From: Methanolobus sp. UBA118
Lineage (GTDB): Archaea > Halobacteriota > Methanosarcinia > Methanosarcinales > Methanosarcinaceae
Direction of reading: 5' to 3'
Assembly: GCA_002508635.1 (NCBI GenBank)
Contig: DACO01000078.1
Coordinates: forward strand, 1 to 25,455
Length of the DNA: 25,455 nt
Shown here in pieces: positions 15,449 through 23,235 of this stretch. The position numbers were made by a program, and so were the translations under genes. The notes under the pieces were generated by a model that was not told where the DNA came from, ran no database searches, and saw nothing but the letters and a program-made list of their open reading frames with translations. How positions within the stretch are numbered: position 1 is the first letter of the stretch; each line of letters starts with the position of its first letter.

Positions 15449-15493
15449 TACATAATGGTAAGTTTTATATACATTATGTAAAGTATGCTTTAC
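15449..15493 (+). promoter_or_regulatory. Double palindromic operator around the TATA box of the DUF2178/XRE operon
   Basis: TACATAATG (15449-15457) and CATTATGTA (15472-15480) are perfect inverted arms around the TATA box TTTATATA (15464-15471). A second perfect palindrome, GTAAAGTATGCTTTAC (15478-15493), follows at once and ends at the base before ATG 15494. TATA centre to that ATG is about 26 bases, the distance of a leaderless transcript. The XRE protein of the operon is the natural candidate to bind both sites. Confidence 0.65.
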
Positions 15494-15898
15494 ATGGTGA
15501 TACACATTAAAACTCAAGAGATAATATCAATTCTATTCGGGATAGTTTTAGTCATAAGCGGAGTTTACGTACTCGTCTATGAACCGGATTGGGTTACGAG
15601 CGTATCCGGGGCCATGGGTGGACTCATTGGTGCCGGTGTTGCTCTTATCCTGATAACATTCTGGCAATACAGGAGCAGAGTAAGTGGTGAACTGCGTGAG
15701 GATGAAAGAGATTACAGGATTGCTGAAAAGGCAAGTTTCAGAACTTTCCAGGTAACATTTATACTTCAGGGTTTTCTATTTGCGGTACTCGGCATTTTCA
15801 CTATTCAACTGCCGGCACAACCCGTGATCGGGTTACTTTTTGCCATTACGGGTGTCTCATATGTGGTATTTTTCTACTGGTACAGAAATAAGATGTGA
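15494..15898 (+). CDS. DUF2178-type four-helix membrane protein
   Basis: About 134 residues with four membrane segments in two pairs: ISILFGIVLVISGVYVLVY, GGLIGAGVALILITFW, then after a charged cytoplasmic loop (SGELREDERDYRIAEKAS) FQVTFILQGFLFAVLGIFT and GLLFAITGVSYVVFFYWY. The pattern with the E/D-R-rich loop matches DUF2178, a family usually encoded directly before a small XRE regulator. The pair is thought to work together in signalling or stress response, but the function is not known. ATG at 15485 is inside a palindrome and upstream of the expected transcript start, so ATG at 15494 is chosen. The XRE gene starts 21 bases after the stop. Confidence 0.8.
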   Translation: MVIHIKTQEIISILFGIVLVISGVYVLVYEPDWVTSVSGAMGGLIGAGVALILITFWQYRSRVSGELREDERDYRIAEKASFRTFQVTFILQGFLFAVLGIFTIQLPAQPVIGLLFAITGVSYVVFFYWYRNKM

Positions 15899-15919
15899 TA
15901 TTATTATGGAGATGCCGTT

Positions 15920-16117
15920 ATGGAAAACAGCCTCAAGGTCTGGCGTGCCAAAAGAGACATTACACAGGAGAATCTTGCATCCTCTGTCGGTGTGACAAGG
16001 CAGACCATCAATGCCATAGAAAGGGGAAAGTATGATCCGAGTCTTGAACTTGCGTTCAGGCTTGCAGGATTTTTCGAATGCACCATAGAGGATATCTTTC
16101 TGTATAAAGGAGAATAA
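15920..16117 (+). CDS. Small XRE-family (YozG-like) helix-turn-helix regulator
   Basis: A 65-residue protein that is one XRE helix-turn-helix: VWRAKRDITQENLASSVGVT (helices 1-2), RQTINAIERGKYDPSLELAF (recognition helix and turn) and the ending ECTIEDIFLYKGE. This short form is the usual partner of DUF2178 proteins. GGAG lies eight bases before the ATG. It is cotranscribed with the upstream gene and likely represses the operon from the two palindromes before it (inference). Confidence 0.88.
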   Translation: MENSLKVWRAKRDITQENLASSVGVTRQTINAIERGKYDPSLELAFRLAGFFECTIEDIFLYKGE

Positions 16118-16216
16118 GAAAAACCGTGTCTTTATAGAAAAGCTCATAAATGAATTATGCCATGTACTACAAAAAAGGCATTCAAGGAACCTTCGCATAA
16201 CAGGTTACCAGCTATG

Positions 16217-16230
16217 GTCTTTTTGTTCTG
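16217..16230 (+). terminator. T-tract after the XRE gene
   Basis: GTCTTTTTGTTCTG, identical to the tract after the FilR1 gene, lies 32 bases before the threonine synthase start. It may end the DUF2178/XRE transcript. Confidence 0.3.
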
Positions 16231-16261
16231 ACCAGAGAAACAAAGCCGGTATTTGATACAC

Positions 16262-17605
16262 ATGAAACTCTACAGCACCAATCTCCAGGCGGAAGAAGTA
16301 AGTTTTGAAACCGCACTCATTGCAGGACTTGCCCCGGACAGGGGTCTTTACATGCCAAAGACTCTGCCAGCCTTCACAGAGGAAGAACTAAATTCACTGA
16401 AAGATAAGCCATATCCTGAAATTGCTTTTCAGGTCTTGAAAAAGGTCCTTGAGGGTGAGATAGATGAAGAGTCCCTGAAGGAGATCACTTATGATGCCTA
16501 TGATTATGAAGTCCCGCTGGAAAAAGTGGATGATATCACTTATATCATGAGGCTTGACAGGGGTCCCACTGCCTCATTTAAGGACTTTGCAGCCCGTATG
16601 ATGGCAAGGCTCATGCAGTACTACCTCAAGAAAGAGAACAGAGAACTAACCATCCTTACAGCCACCTCTGGAGATACCGGAAGCGCGGTAGCTCATGCAT
16701 TCTATGGTCTTGATAATATCAGGGTCATTGTATTGTTCCCGACCGGCGAGGTCTCCGACCGCCAGCGCAAGCAGATGACAACCCTGGATAAGAACATCAG
16801 CGCAGTGTCGATTGACGGCAAGTTCGATGACTGCCAGGCAATGGTTAAACAGGCATTTGCCGACGGGGATCTCAAACACCTGAACCTCTCATCTGCAAAC
16901 TCGATCAATATCGGGCGTCTTGTACCCCAGTCTATCTATTATTTCTATGCCTATCTCAAACTGAGGGATTATCCCGAAGAGCTGATAGTTTCCATACCTT
17001 CGGGAAATTTCGGTAATATGATGGGTTGTGTACTGGCAAAAAGAATGGGTGTACCTGTAAAGAAGATACTGGCATCTGTGAACGAGAATGACGAGGTTCC
17101 CTCTTTCCTTGGTACAGGTAAGTATGCAAAGATCGTACCCTCGAAGAATTGTCTTTCCAATGCAATGAACGTAGGACATCCGAGTAATCTTGCAAGACTT
17201 ATAGCGATCTATGGTGGTGAGATGGATGAGCAGGGCAGGATGCACAAGATGCCGGATATGGAAAAGCTCAGACAGGACATCTTCTCGATATCTGTCACCG
17301 ATACGGAAACACAGGCCGTCATGAAGGAGTTCTATGATGAATACGGCATAATGATAGAGCCACATGGTGCTGTGGGAATCAAGGGGCTGAGGGATTACAG
17401 GGAACAGACAGGTGATAACACTCCTGCAGTAACACTGGAGACCGCCCATCCTGCAAAGTTCCCTGGAGAAGTAAAGGCGGTCATCGGGGTCGAGCCCGAA
17501 CTTCCCGAGAGCCTGAAGAGAACCGAGGCAGGGAAAGAATTTATGGACTCTCTTAGCACTGATTATTCTCAGTTCAAAGAATATCTTATAAGAAAACTGG
17601 AATAA
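16262..17605 (+). CDS. thrC: Threonine synthase
   Basis: A 447-residue PLP enzyme that converts O-phosphohomoserine to threonine in the cytoplasm. The PLP lysine is Lys107 (from ATG 16262) in GPTASFKDFAARMM; the phosphate cup SGDTGSAVAHAF and SIPSGNFGNMMG (substrate/cofactor loop) are intact. The N-terminal part MKLYSTNLQ..VSFETALIAGLAPDRGLYMP is typical of the long (ThrC class) enzymes, and the length is normal. A TTG at 16253 is in frame, but the ATG is in the conserved position. No clear Shine-Dalgarno site is seen. T-rich sequence (GGTTTTATTTTCCTTTTTTC) follows the stop and likely ends the transcript. No other threonine-pathway genes are near. Confidence 0.93.
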   Translation: MKLYSTNLQAEEVSFETALIAGLAPDRGLYMPKTLPAFTEEELNSLKDKPYPEIAFQVLKKVLEGEIDEESLKEITYDAYDYEVPLEKVDDITYIMRLDRGPTASFKDFAARMMARLMQYYLKKENRELTILTATSGDTGSAVAHAFYGLDNIRVIVLFPTGEVSDRQRKQMTTLDKNISAVSIDGKFDDCQAMVKQAFADGDLKHLNLSSANSINIGRLVPQSIYYFYAYLKLRDYPEELIVSIPSGNFGNMMGCVLAKRMGVPVKKILASVNENDEVPSFLGTGKYAKIVPSKNCLSNAMNVGHPSNLARLIAIYGGEMDEQGRMHKMPDMEKLRQDIFSISVTDTETQAVMKEFYDEYGIMIEPHGAVGIKGLRDYREQTGDNTPAVTLETAHPAKFPGEVKAVIGVEPELPESLKRTEAGKEFMDSLSTDYSQFKEYLIRKLE

Positions 17606-17708
17606 ACATTTCTGGTTTTATTTTCCTTTTTTCAGAATACTGGTGATTGATAGCTCCTTTTTTGTATTCATCCCTCATCATTATGATACTCAACATATAT
17701 CCAAGTGT

Positions 17709-17901
17709 AGATATATTTATATAGTTCTAATTAATACTTTGACTTGCAGTCACATGACTCTTATGTCAGGGTGGTTGCAGGCCATTCGGTGGTACGATAT
17801 GGACTGATCGGAAATGCTGATAAAAACGATAGACAAAAGGAGCATTAACAGGCTTATAATGCCTCATTCCCTCATCAAAAAACTGTTAATGTTCCTTTTT
17901 T
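17709..17901 (+). ncRNA. Candidate small RNA with TATA promoter and long terminal hairpin
   Basis: TTTATATA at 17716-17723 predicts transcription from about 17746. AAAAGGAGCATTAACAG (17835-17851) pairs with CTGTTAATGTTCCTTTT (17883-17899), 17 pairs with one G-U, and a T-run follows. AGGC/GCCT inside the loop can form a further small hairpin. The transcript would be about 155 bases. A 17-codon frame (MTLMSGWLQAIRWYDMD, 17754-17807) lies at its 5' end, eight bases after the predicted start; it has no ribosome site, so it may be chance. The gap 17606-18061 holds no other gene that I can support. Confidence 0.4.
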
Positions 17902-17993
17902 CAGCATTCATCTTTAGTGGAGTATGAGCGAGTGGGGTTATGTCCTTTTCAGGACGGGGTTATTGTTAAAACAGGATTATTGTCGAAATATAA

Positions 17994-18017
17994 GGAAAGC
18001 ACTCATTTCTGCTTTCC
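17994..18017. terminator. Hairpin in the gap downstream of the RuBisCO gene
   Basis: GGAAAGCA (17994-18001) and TGCTTTCC (18010-18017) form a perfect stem. It lies about 45 bases past the RuBisCO stop on the minus strand; on the + strand it is followed by a C/T tract (TCTCTCTCTTCTT). It may end transcripts from either side. Confidence 0.5.
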
Positions 18018-18061
18018 TCTCTCTCTTCTTAATTTCAGTACAAACTTTGACCAGGAATGGA

Positions 18062-19501
18062 TCACATGGCATCTTTTGATGCCTTTGTGAAGTACTCTAT
18101 TGCTTCTGCAAGCTCTTTATGGTCTTTTGCATACTCTTCAATATCCATGCTCTTAAGGTAGGCATCACATGCCTGTACAAGGGCTCTGGCACCTGCCTGG
18201 GTTCCGCCGGGGTGTGCATGTACGCCGGATCCCATTGTTGTAATGAAGTCAACATTACCCATCACATCGATGAAAGGTTTAAGTCTTACAGGGTTTAGTC
18301 CTCCTGAGACGATTGGACAACACTTCTTCATACCTCTCCAGCTGTCGTCCTCAAGGATTACGTGATGTGCCAGGTCTTCGTTCACAAGGTTTATGGCATC
18401 CTTATCGCTTTCAGGAATCTTGGACCAGCTCTGTTTGAAGAAATGACCCTCTGAACTCATGTACTGTATCTCATGTGCGGCAACGATGTCTTCCTTGGGC
18501 GTTCCTTTCATCTTCCCGACACCGGCCGTACCCGTATGGATACCGGAAGCACCTGCCAGTCTTGCAAACTTGGACAGGACAAGGACCGAGAATCCCAGGG
18601 GGTTCTCAGGTCTGGTGAAGCCACCATGGCCTGCCCTGTGGAAGTGAATGAACACATCAGGATATCTTCTCCTGAGGGTCTGCACGGCCATCCAGCCGGC
18701 AGTGATACCATCTATAAGAAATGCAAAGCTGCCTGGCTCGAAGCCGGCGTTGATGATCATGTCACATCGCTGGATCATAGTATCAAAATCAGGGGCTGAG
18801 ACATTGAATGAGTGGACTTTTTTCTTACCTGTCTCTTTTACTGCCTTATCCATGGCCTCTTTAACATGGCTGACCATTTTCTCATAAGGGCAGAAATCCT
18901 GGTTTGCCTGCGGCTCGTCATTCTTGACAAAATCTCCGCCTCCTACCCAGAAATCATAACATACTTCAGCATATTCGGCGGATGTGAGTCCCATCTTGGG
19001 TTTAACTATGGTACCAAGGATAGGCCTGTCATATACGTCCAGGTACTCTCTCATGGCATCCACTGTGTAACTCGGACCGTCATATTGCTCGAGCATGGAT
19101 GATGGGAACCAGACATCAAGTAGTTTCAGGGCTGCAACTTCCTTCATTCCCAGAATATTCCCTACAATGTAAGTAAGAATGTTCTGCACATTTCCTCCCC
19201 TGTCAAAAAGTCTCCAGGGGTAGGCTATCCATACAAGTTCACGCTCAAGATCAAGCTGGTAGACAAGAGCATTCATCGTTCTTGAGAATGGTGTCTCTGT
19301 ATTAACTTTAAAGTTCGTGCCCGTGGAAGACTCTGCAGCAACCTCTGCGGCTGCCTGCAATATGTTGAATTTCCCTCCCGGAATAAGGTGGAAAACACCA
19401 AGGAGATATTGACCATTTGTCGGTTCGGGCAATTCAAGATTGACATATGCTTCCTGTTTGGAGTTAAGCGATTTTACAAGATCATCGTGTGTCGAACTCA
19501 T
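18062..19501 (-). CDS. RuBisCO large subunit, form II/III (M. burtonii type)
   Basis: A 479-residue enzyme that carboxylates ribulose 1,5-bisphosphate, giving two 3-phosphoglycerates. Active-site residues are intact: Lys167/Lys169 (GTIVKPKMGLT), carbamylated Lys193 with Asp195 and Glu196 (GGDFVKNDEP), His288 (HFHRAGHGG), His322 and loop-6 Lys330 (TAGVGKMKG), and the phosphate sites SGGL and MGSGVH. The whole chain, including the stretch GHFFKQSWSKI to DDSWRGMKKCC (about 350-390), matches the M. burtonii enzyme as I recall it; that region is the extra assembly segment of form II/III. In methanogens the enzyme works in AMP/nucleotide salvage or a reductive hexulose-phosphate route. ATG 19501 is chosen because MSSTHDDLVKSL aligns with the known start; the upstream TTG is not needed. 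No Shine-Dalgarno site is seen; likely leaderless. Confidence 0.93.
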   Translation of the reverse strand: MSSTHDDLVKSLNSKQEAYVNLELPEPTNGQYLLGVFHLIPGGKFNILQAAAEVAAESSTGTNFKVNTETPFSRTMNALVYQLDLERELVWIAYPWRLFDRGGNVQNILTYIVGNILGMKEVAALKLLDVWFPSSMLEQYDGPSYTVDAMREYLDVYDRPILGTIVKPKMGLTSAEYAEVCYDFWVGGGDFVKNDEPQANQDFCPYEKMVSHVKEAMDKAVKETGKKKVHSFNVSAPDFDTMIQRCDMIINAGFEPGSFAFLIDGITAGWMAVQTLRRRYPDVFIHFHRAGHGGFTRPENPLGFSVLVLSKFARLAGASGIHTGTAGVGKMKGTPKEDIVAAHEIQYMSSEGHFFKQSWSKIPESDKDAINLVNEDLAHHVILEDDSWRGMKKCCPIVSGGLNPVRLKPFIDVMGNVDFITTMGSGVHAHPGGTQAGARALVQACDAYLKSMDIEEYAKDHKELAEAIEYFTKASKDAM

Positions 19502-19582
19502 AAAATAAAATACAGTTTGCAATCTATTTTAGTTTTTGGCAGCCCACAAAACAATTTATTCAGGGAAAGACTATCTTTCTTT
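19502..19582. promoter_or_regulatory. 81-bp divergent promoter for RuBisCO and P-type ATPase
   Basis: To the right, AATTTATT (19552-19559) is about 27 bases before ATG 19583. To the left, the complement CTAAAATAG (around 19523-19531) is about 26 bases before ATG 19501. Neither gene has a Shine-Dalgarno site, so both are probably leaderless and transcribed back to back. Confidence 0.45.
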
Positions 19583-22228
19583 ATGCACAGTGAGCTGAGC
19601 TGGTATCGTGCAGACATAGAAGAGACCTTCAATATTCTTGAAACCGGAAAGGAGGGACTCACAGAGGATGAGATTTCACTGCGTCTGTCAAAGTACGGAT
19701 ACAATGAGGTTGAAACCGAAAAGAAACATGGCCCTGCTTATATGTTTCTTAAGCAGTTCGCCAATCCTCTCATATACATATTGATAGTGGCAGCCATAGT
19801 GACCTTCTTCCTGGGGGAATATGCGGATTCAGCAGTGATCACTGGTGTTATTGTTGCAAATGCGATCATCGGTTTTGTTCAGGAACGCAAGGCTGAGAAT
19901 GCACTTGAATCGCTTGTAAAGATGATGCAACCTGAAGCCACTGTGTTAAGGAACGGTATGCGTGAGCTCATCCCCAGCAGGGAATTGGTTGTGGGGGATA
20001 TTGTTCTTCTTGAAGCCGGTTCCAGGGTACCCGCGGATCTTCGCCTGTTCCGGACCAAGAACCTTCGTATAGATGAATCCACTCTCACCGGTGAATCCAC
20101 TGCAGTTGAAAAGAATGATGCTGTAATACGCAATGAGGATGTACCCATAGCAGACCAGAAGAATATGGCTTTCTCTGCGACGCTCATTACGCAGGGTACT
20201 GGTATGGGTGTGGTTGTTTCTACAGGTAAAGATACCGAGATCGGTAAAATATCCGAGCTAATCAAGGAATCCGGTGAGATATCAACTCCACTTACACGTA
20301 CCGTAAATCGTCTAAGTAAAAAACTTTTTTTTGTGATTGCTTTTGTTTCAATCCTCACATATATTGTAGGCAGGTTGCAGGGTTTTACTAATCTGGACAT
20401 CTTTCTGGCAACAGTAAGCATGGCTGTTGCGGCGATACCTGAAGGCCTGCCGGCACTTATCACCATATCCCTGGCGATCGGTGTCAATCAGATGGCTTCC
20501 AGGAACGCTATCATAAGAAATCTTCCATCGGTAGAGACTCTTGGTTCGGCAACGGTCATCTGCTCCGATAAGACCGGTACGCTCACAATGAACCAGATGA
20601 CTGTGACTTCTGTCTATGCTGCTGAAGGCAGATTTGGTGTGACAGGTGAGGGATATTCAAGGGAGGGGAATTTCTTTTTAGATGGCAGGCAGGTAAATGC
20701 CAGTGATTTTTCCTCTCTGACAAAGACCCTTAAGGCCGGAGCCCTGTGCAATGATGCTTATATCCGGGAAAAAGGAGGCATCAATGGGGACCCTACCGAA
20801 GGTGCCTTGCTGGTATCAGCTCTTAAGGTATCTTCCTTCCATCTTCCCAGACTGGATTCAATACCTTTTGAATCTGAAAATCGGTTTATGGCGACGCTTC
20901 ATGAGATAAATGAGGACTCAAATATCATATATGTGAAAGGTTCCCCTGAAAAGATTGTCGGTATGTGCCACTCACAGTTTGACGGACGTAAGCAGGTCAA
21001 GCTCGATTCTGAACAGATACTTCAGGAAGCATCTTCCATGGCATCTGACGGCCTGCGTGTTATTGCGATGGCATGTAAACCCACAGGAGCTGATAAAAAA
21101 GAACTGCTTCCGGAAGATATCCATGATCTTACCTTTCTTGGTTTGCAGGGCATGATGGATCCTCCCCGGGAGGAAGTGAAAGGGGCCATAAAGAAGTGTA
21201 ACAGTGCGGGCATAAGAGTAATAATGATCACCGGTGACCATGTTCTGACTGCCAGAAGCATTGCCGGACAGCTTGGCATTACCACAGAAGGCGCTCTTAC
21301 AGGGTCCGAGCTTGATGGTATGTCTGACGAACACCTCCTGGAAAAACTTGAAAAGGTATCTGTTTTCGCACGTACATCACCCGAGGATAAATCAAGGATA
21401 GTGCGTCTGCTACAGGATAAAGAGAATGTTGTAGCTGTAACAGGTGATGGTATCAATGATGCACCGGCTCTTAAAAAAGCTGACATAGGAATAGCTATGG
21501 GAAGATCGGGCACTGAGGTTGCCAAGGAAGCTTCGGATATGGTACTTACTGACGATAACTTTGCTTCCATCGTTAATGCCATAGAGGAAGGCAGGGATGT
21601 CTATGATAAGATACAGAAGGTGATTCTATGGACACTGCCCACCAATACTTCTGAAGCGCTTATAATTATCACTGCCGTGTTCCTCGGGTTCACGGATCCT
21701 CCACTGCTACCTATTCATATTTTATGGATCAATACTGTGACCGCCATAGGACTGGGTGTTCCTATCGTATTTGAACCGAAGGAAAAACAACTTCTGATGA
21801 GGCAACCTCGTCCTCCTGATGAACCTTTGCTTCTCCCCATAATAAAACGCAGGATAGTGACTGTAGCCCTGCTGATAGTAATAGCAAGCTTCCTACTTTA
21901 TTTCTTTGAAATAGAGAGCACGCAGGGAAACGTATCAAAGGCACAGACGATTGTTCTAAACACAATAGTCTTCTTTGAGATATTCTATCTTTTCAACTCG
22001 AAATCCATTTATGAGAACGTCATCACGAGAATATTCTCTAACCGCATAATGCTGGGCGGAGTATTTCTGGTAATTCTACTGCAGCTCTTTATAACCTACA
22101 ATGGTTTCATGAATGGGGTAATGAGCACGGCTCCTCTGGAGATCACTGACTGGATGTTAATTATACTGATATCAAGCTCTGTATTCTTCCTGGTGGAAGC
22201 AGAGAAACTGTTCCATAAAAAATTTTAA
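19583..22228 (+). CDS. P-type cation-transporting ATPase (P2-type, Ca2+-ATPase-like)
   Basis: An 881-residue ion pump with all P-type signatures: the cation-ATPase N-terminal region (SELSWYRADIEETFNILETG), actuator TGES, phosphorylated Asp329 in DKTGTLT, the nucleotide loop KGSPEKI, and the hinge TGDGINDAPALKKAD. Ten membrane helices can be drawn. M4 has PEGLPALI, as in Ca2+ pumps. M6 reads LWINTVTAIGLGVP, where SERCA-type pumps have N-x-x-T-D; the Asp is Ala here. The ion carried is therefore uncertain (Ca2+, Na+, H+ or other). The frame is open upstream of ATG 19583, but that ATG is chosen because homology begins there and upstream sequence is antisense to RuBisCO. Divergent to RuBisCO; the following SIMPL-domain gene has its own promoter-like gap. 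Confidence 0.9.
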   Translation: MHSELSWYRADIEETFNILETGKEGLTEDEISLRLSKYGYNEVETEKKHGPAYMFLKQFANPLIYILIVAAIVTFFLGEYADSAVITGVIVANAIIGFVQERKAENALESLVKMMQPEATVLRNGMRELIPSRELVVGDIVLLEAGSRVPADLRLFRTKNLRIDESTLTGESTAVEKNDAVIRNEDVPIADQKNMAFSATLITQGTGMGVVVSTGKDTEIGKISELIKESGEISTPLTRTVNRLSKKLFFVIAFVSILTYIVGRLQGFTNLDIFLATVSMAVAAIPEGLPALITISLAIGVNQMASRNAIIRNLPSVETLGSATVICSDKTGTLTMNQMTVTSVYAAEGRFGVTGEGYSREGNFFLDGRQVNASDFSSLTKTLKAGALCNDAYIREKGGINGDPTEGALLVSALKVSSFHLPRLDSIPFESENRFMATLHEINEDSNIIYVKGSPEKIVGMCHSQFDGRKQVKLDSEQILQEASSMASDGLRVIAMACKPTGADKKELLPEDIHDLTFLGLQGMMDPPREEVKGAIKKCNSAGIRVIMITGDHVLTARSIAGQLGITTEGALTGSELDGMSDEHLLEKLEKVSVFARTSPEDKSRIVRLLQDKENVVAVTGDGINDAPALKKADIGIAMGRSGTEVAKEASDMVLTDDNFASIVNAIEEGRDVYDKIQKVILWTLPTNTSEALIIITAVFLGFTDPPLLPIHILWINTVTAIGLGVPIVFEPKEKQLLMRQPRPPDEPLLLPIIKRRIVTVALLIVIASFLLYFFEIESTQGNVSKAQTIVLNTIVFFEIFYLFNSKSIYENVITRIFSNRIMLGGVFLVILLQLFITYNGFMNGVMSTAPLEITDWMLIILISSSVFFLVEAEKLFHKKF

Positions 22229-22301
22229 TTATTTATCTCTGGATAAACATATAAAGATGCAGACCAAATCAAATATTGAAATAAATCTGGTGGGGTTGTA
22301 G

Positions 22302-23042
22302 TTGTCACAAGAGAATTCGAACAATAAGCTATACTATCTGGTGATTGCGCTGTCAGTTGCTCTTATATTCATGGCAGCATCGCAGTTTGCCAGTTCGCAG
22401 GAAGCGGTACAGGAAGACATTGAACACACCATTCATACCAGCGGATATGCGGAAAAAAGGGTTGTGCCCGATACTGCAACAATGAACATAGGTGTGGTAG
22501 TGCAGGCTGAAACTGCAGATGAAGCATCAAATGAGAATGCAGCTATTATGAATGATGTTATTGCAGAACTCAGGGCCATCGGTCTGGAGGATAATGAGAT
22601 CCAGACATCTTTCGTGTCTGTGAATCCCGTATACAATTATGATGGCACACGGACCATAGAAGGATATTCGGCTTCCAACAGTGTACAGGTAAGAACCACG
22701 AACCTCGATAACCTGAGCGAGATCATTGACAGGTCTGCAGATGCGGGAGCAAACAATATGGGAAGTATCTCCTTTTCGGCATCAGATGAGCTGCAAGAGG
22801 ATTTCAAGGAAGAACTTATCGCAGCAGCGGTCGAAGATGCATCTTCAAAAGCCACTATACTTGCCGAAAACCTGAATGTTGAAGTAATTGGTGTACAGTC
22901 CTCGTCACTAAATGACAACAACGGGCCGGTAGTCTACTATGATGCAGCGGAAGTTCCGACCGAGGAAGCAGCATCCACTCCCATTCAGCCGGGTGAGTCA
23001 ACGGTTTCCATGTCTGTCCAGGTTACATATCTTATAGAGTGA
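22302..23042 (+). CDS. SIMPL-domain (DUF541, YggE-like) membrane-anchored protein
   Basis: A 246-residue protein with a short cytoplasmic start, one membrane helix (about 10-30, YYLVIALSVALIFMAA) and an outer SIMPL domain from about residue 42 to the end. Family strings are TSGYAEKRVVPDTATMNIGV, YSASNSVQVRTTNLDNLSEI and SSKATILAENLNV. SIMPL proteins are linked to oxidative-stress protection in bacteria; the role in archaea is not known. The start codon is TTG: a strong Shine-Dalgarno GGTGGGG (22289-22295) lies six bases before it and no better codon is near. The gene follows the ATPase by 73 bases. Confidence 0.87.
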   Translation: MSQENSNNKLYYLVIALSVALIFMAASQFASSQEAVQEDIEHTIHTSGYAEKRVVPDTATMNIGVVVQAETADEASNENAAIMNDVIAELRAIGLEDNEIQTSFVSVNPVYNYDGTRTIEGYSASNSVQVRTTNLDNLSEIIDRSADAGANNMGSISFSASDELQEDFKEELIAAAVEDASSKATILAENLNVEVIGVQSSSLNDNNGPVVYYDAAEVPTEEAASTPIQPGESTVSMSVQVTYLIE

Positions 23043-23200
23043 GAAACGGGAATAAATTTTAGCACCCTTTACTCAGGCATGCCGACAGGTTGTTGGTTGT
23101 GCATGCTTTCACATTTTCTTCGAATAAAAACAGACTCTTCTTTCTGTAAATTGAACTTTTTACTGGCTTGAATATATTCATGTGCACAAAATACAGGTAG

Positions 23201-23235
23201 TTTTATATAAAATTGAAATTATACTATAAATTCAT
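23201..23235 (+). promoter_or_regulatory. Leaderless-type promoter of the histidine kinase gene
   Basis: TTTTATATAA (23201-23210) is centred about 30 bases before ATG 23236, and no Shine-Dalgarno site lies between. This spacing fits a transcript starting at or a few bases before the start codon. Confidence 0.5.

Noticed and set aside
17740..17830. Possible tRNA or C/D box RNA in the gap beside RuBisCO
   Set aside because: No T-loop GGTTCGA sequence or acceptor stem is present; CTGA boxes occur, but there is no matching C box at proper spacing.
17924..18079. A 51-codon frame starting MSEWGYVLFRTGLLLK, with a hydrophobic stretch
   Set aside because: The GGAG is too close to the ATG, the frame runs through a hairpin, and it overlaps the 3' end of RuBisCO on the other strand.
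19388..19582. N-terminal extension of the P-type ATPase to an upstream ATG
   Set aside because: The extra 65 residues are antisense to the RuBisCO start and have no homology pattern; the family start is at 19583.
20972..21582. Long antisense frames in the P-type ATPase
   Set aside because: They mirror a gene with full family signatures; Ser-rich translation is typical of antisense shadows.
23069..23115. Another copy of hairpin B based on shared AGGCATGCC
   Set aside because: The shared string is a short palindrome, and the G-rich core and the closing stem are missing.
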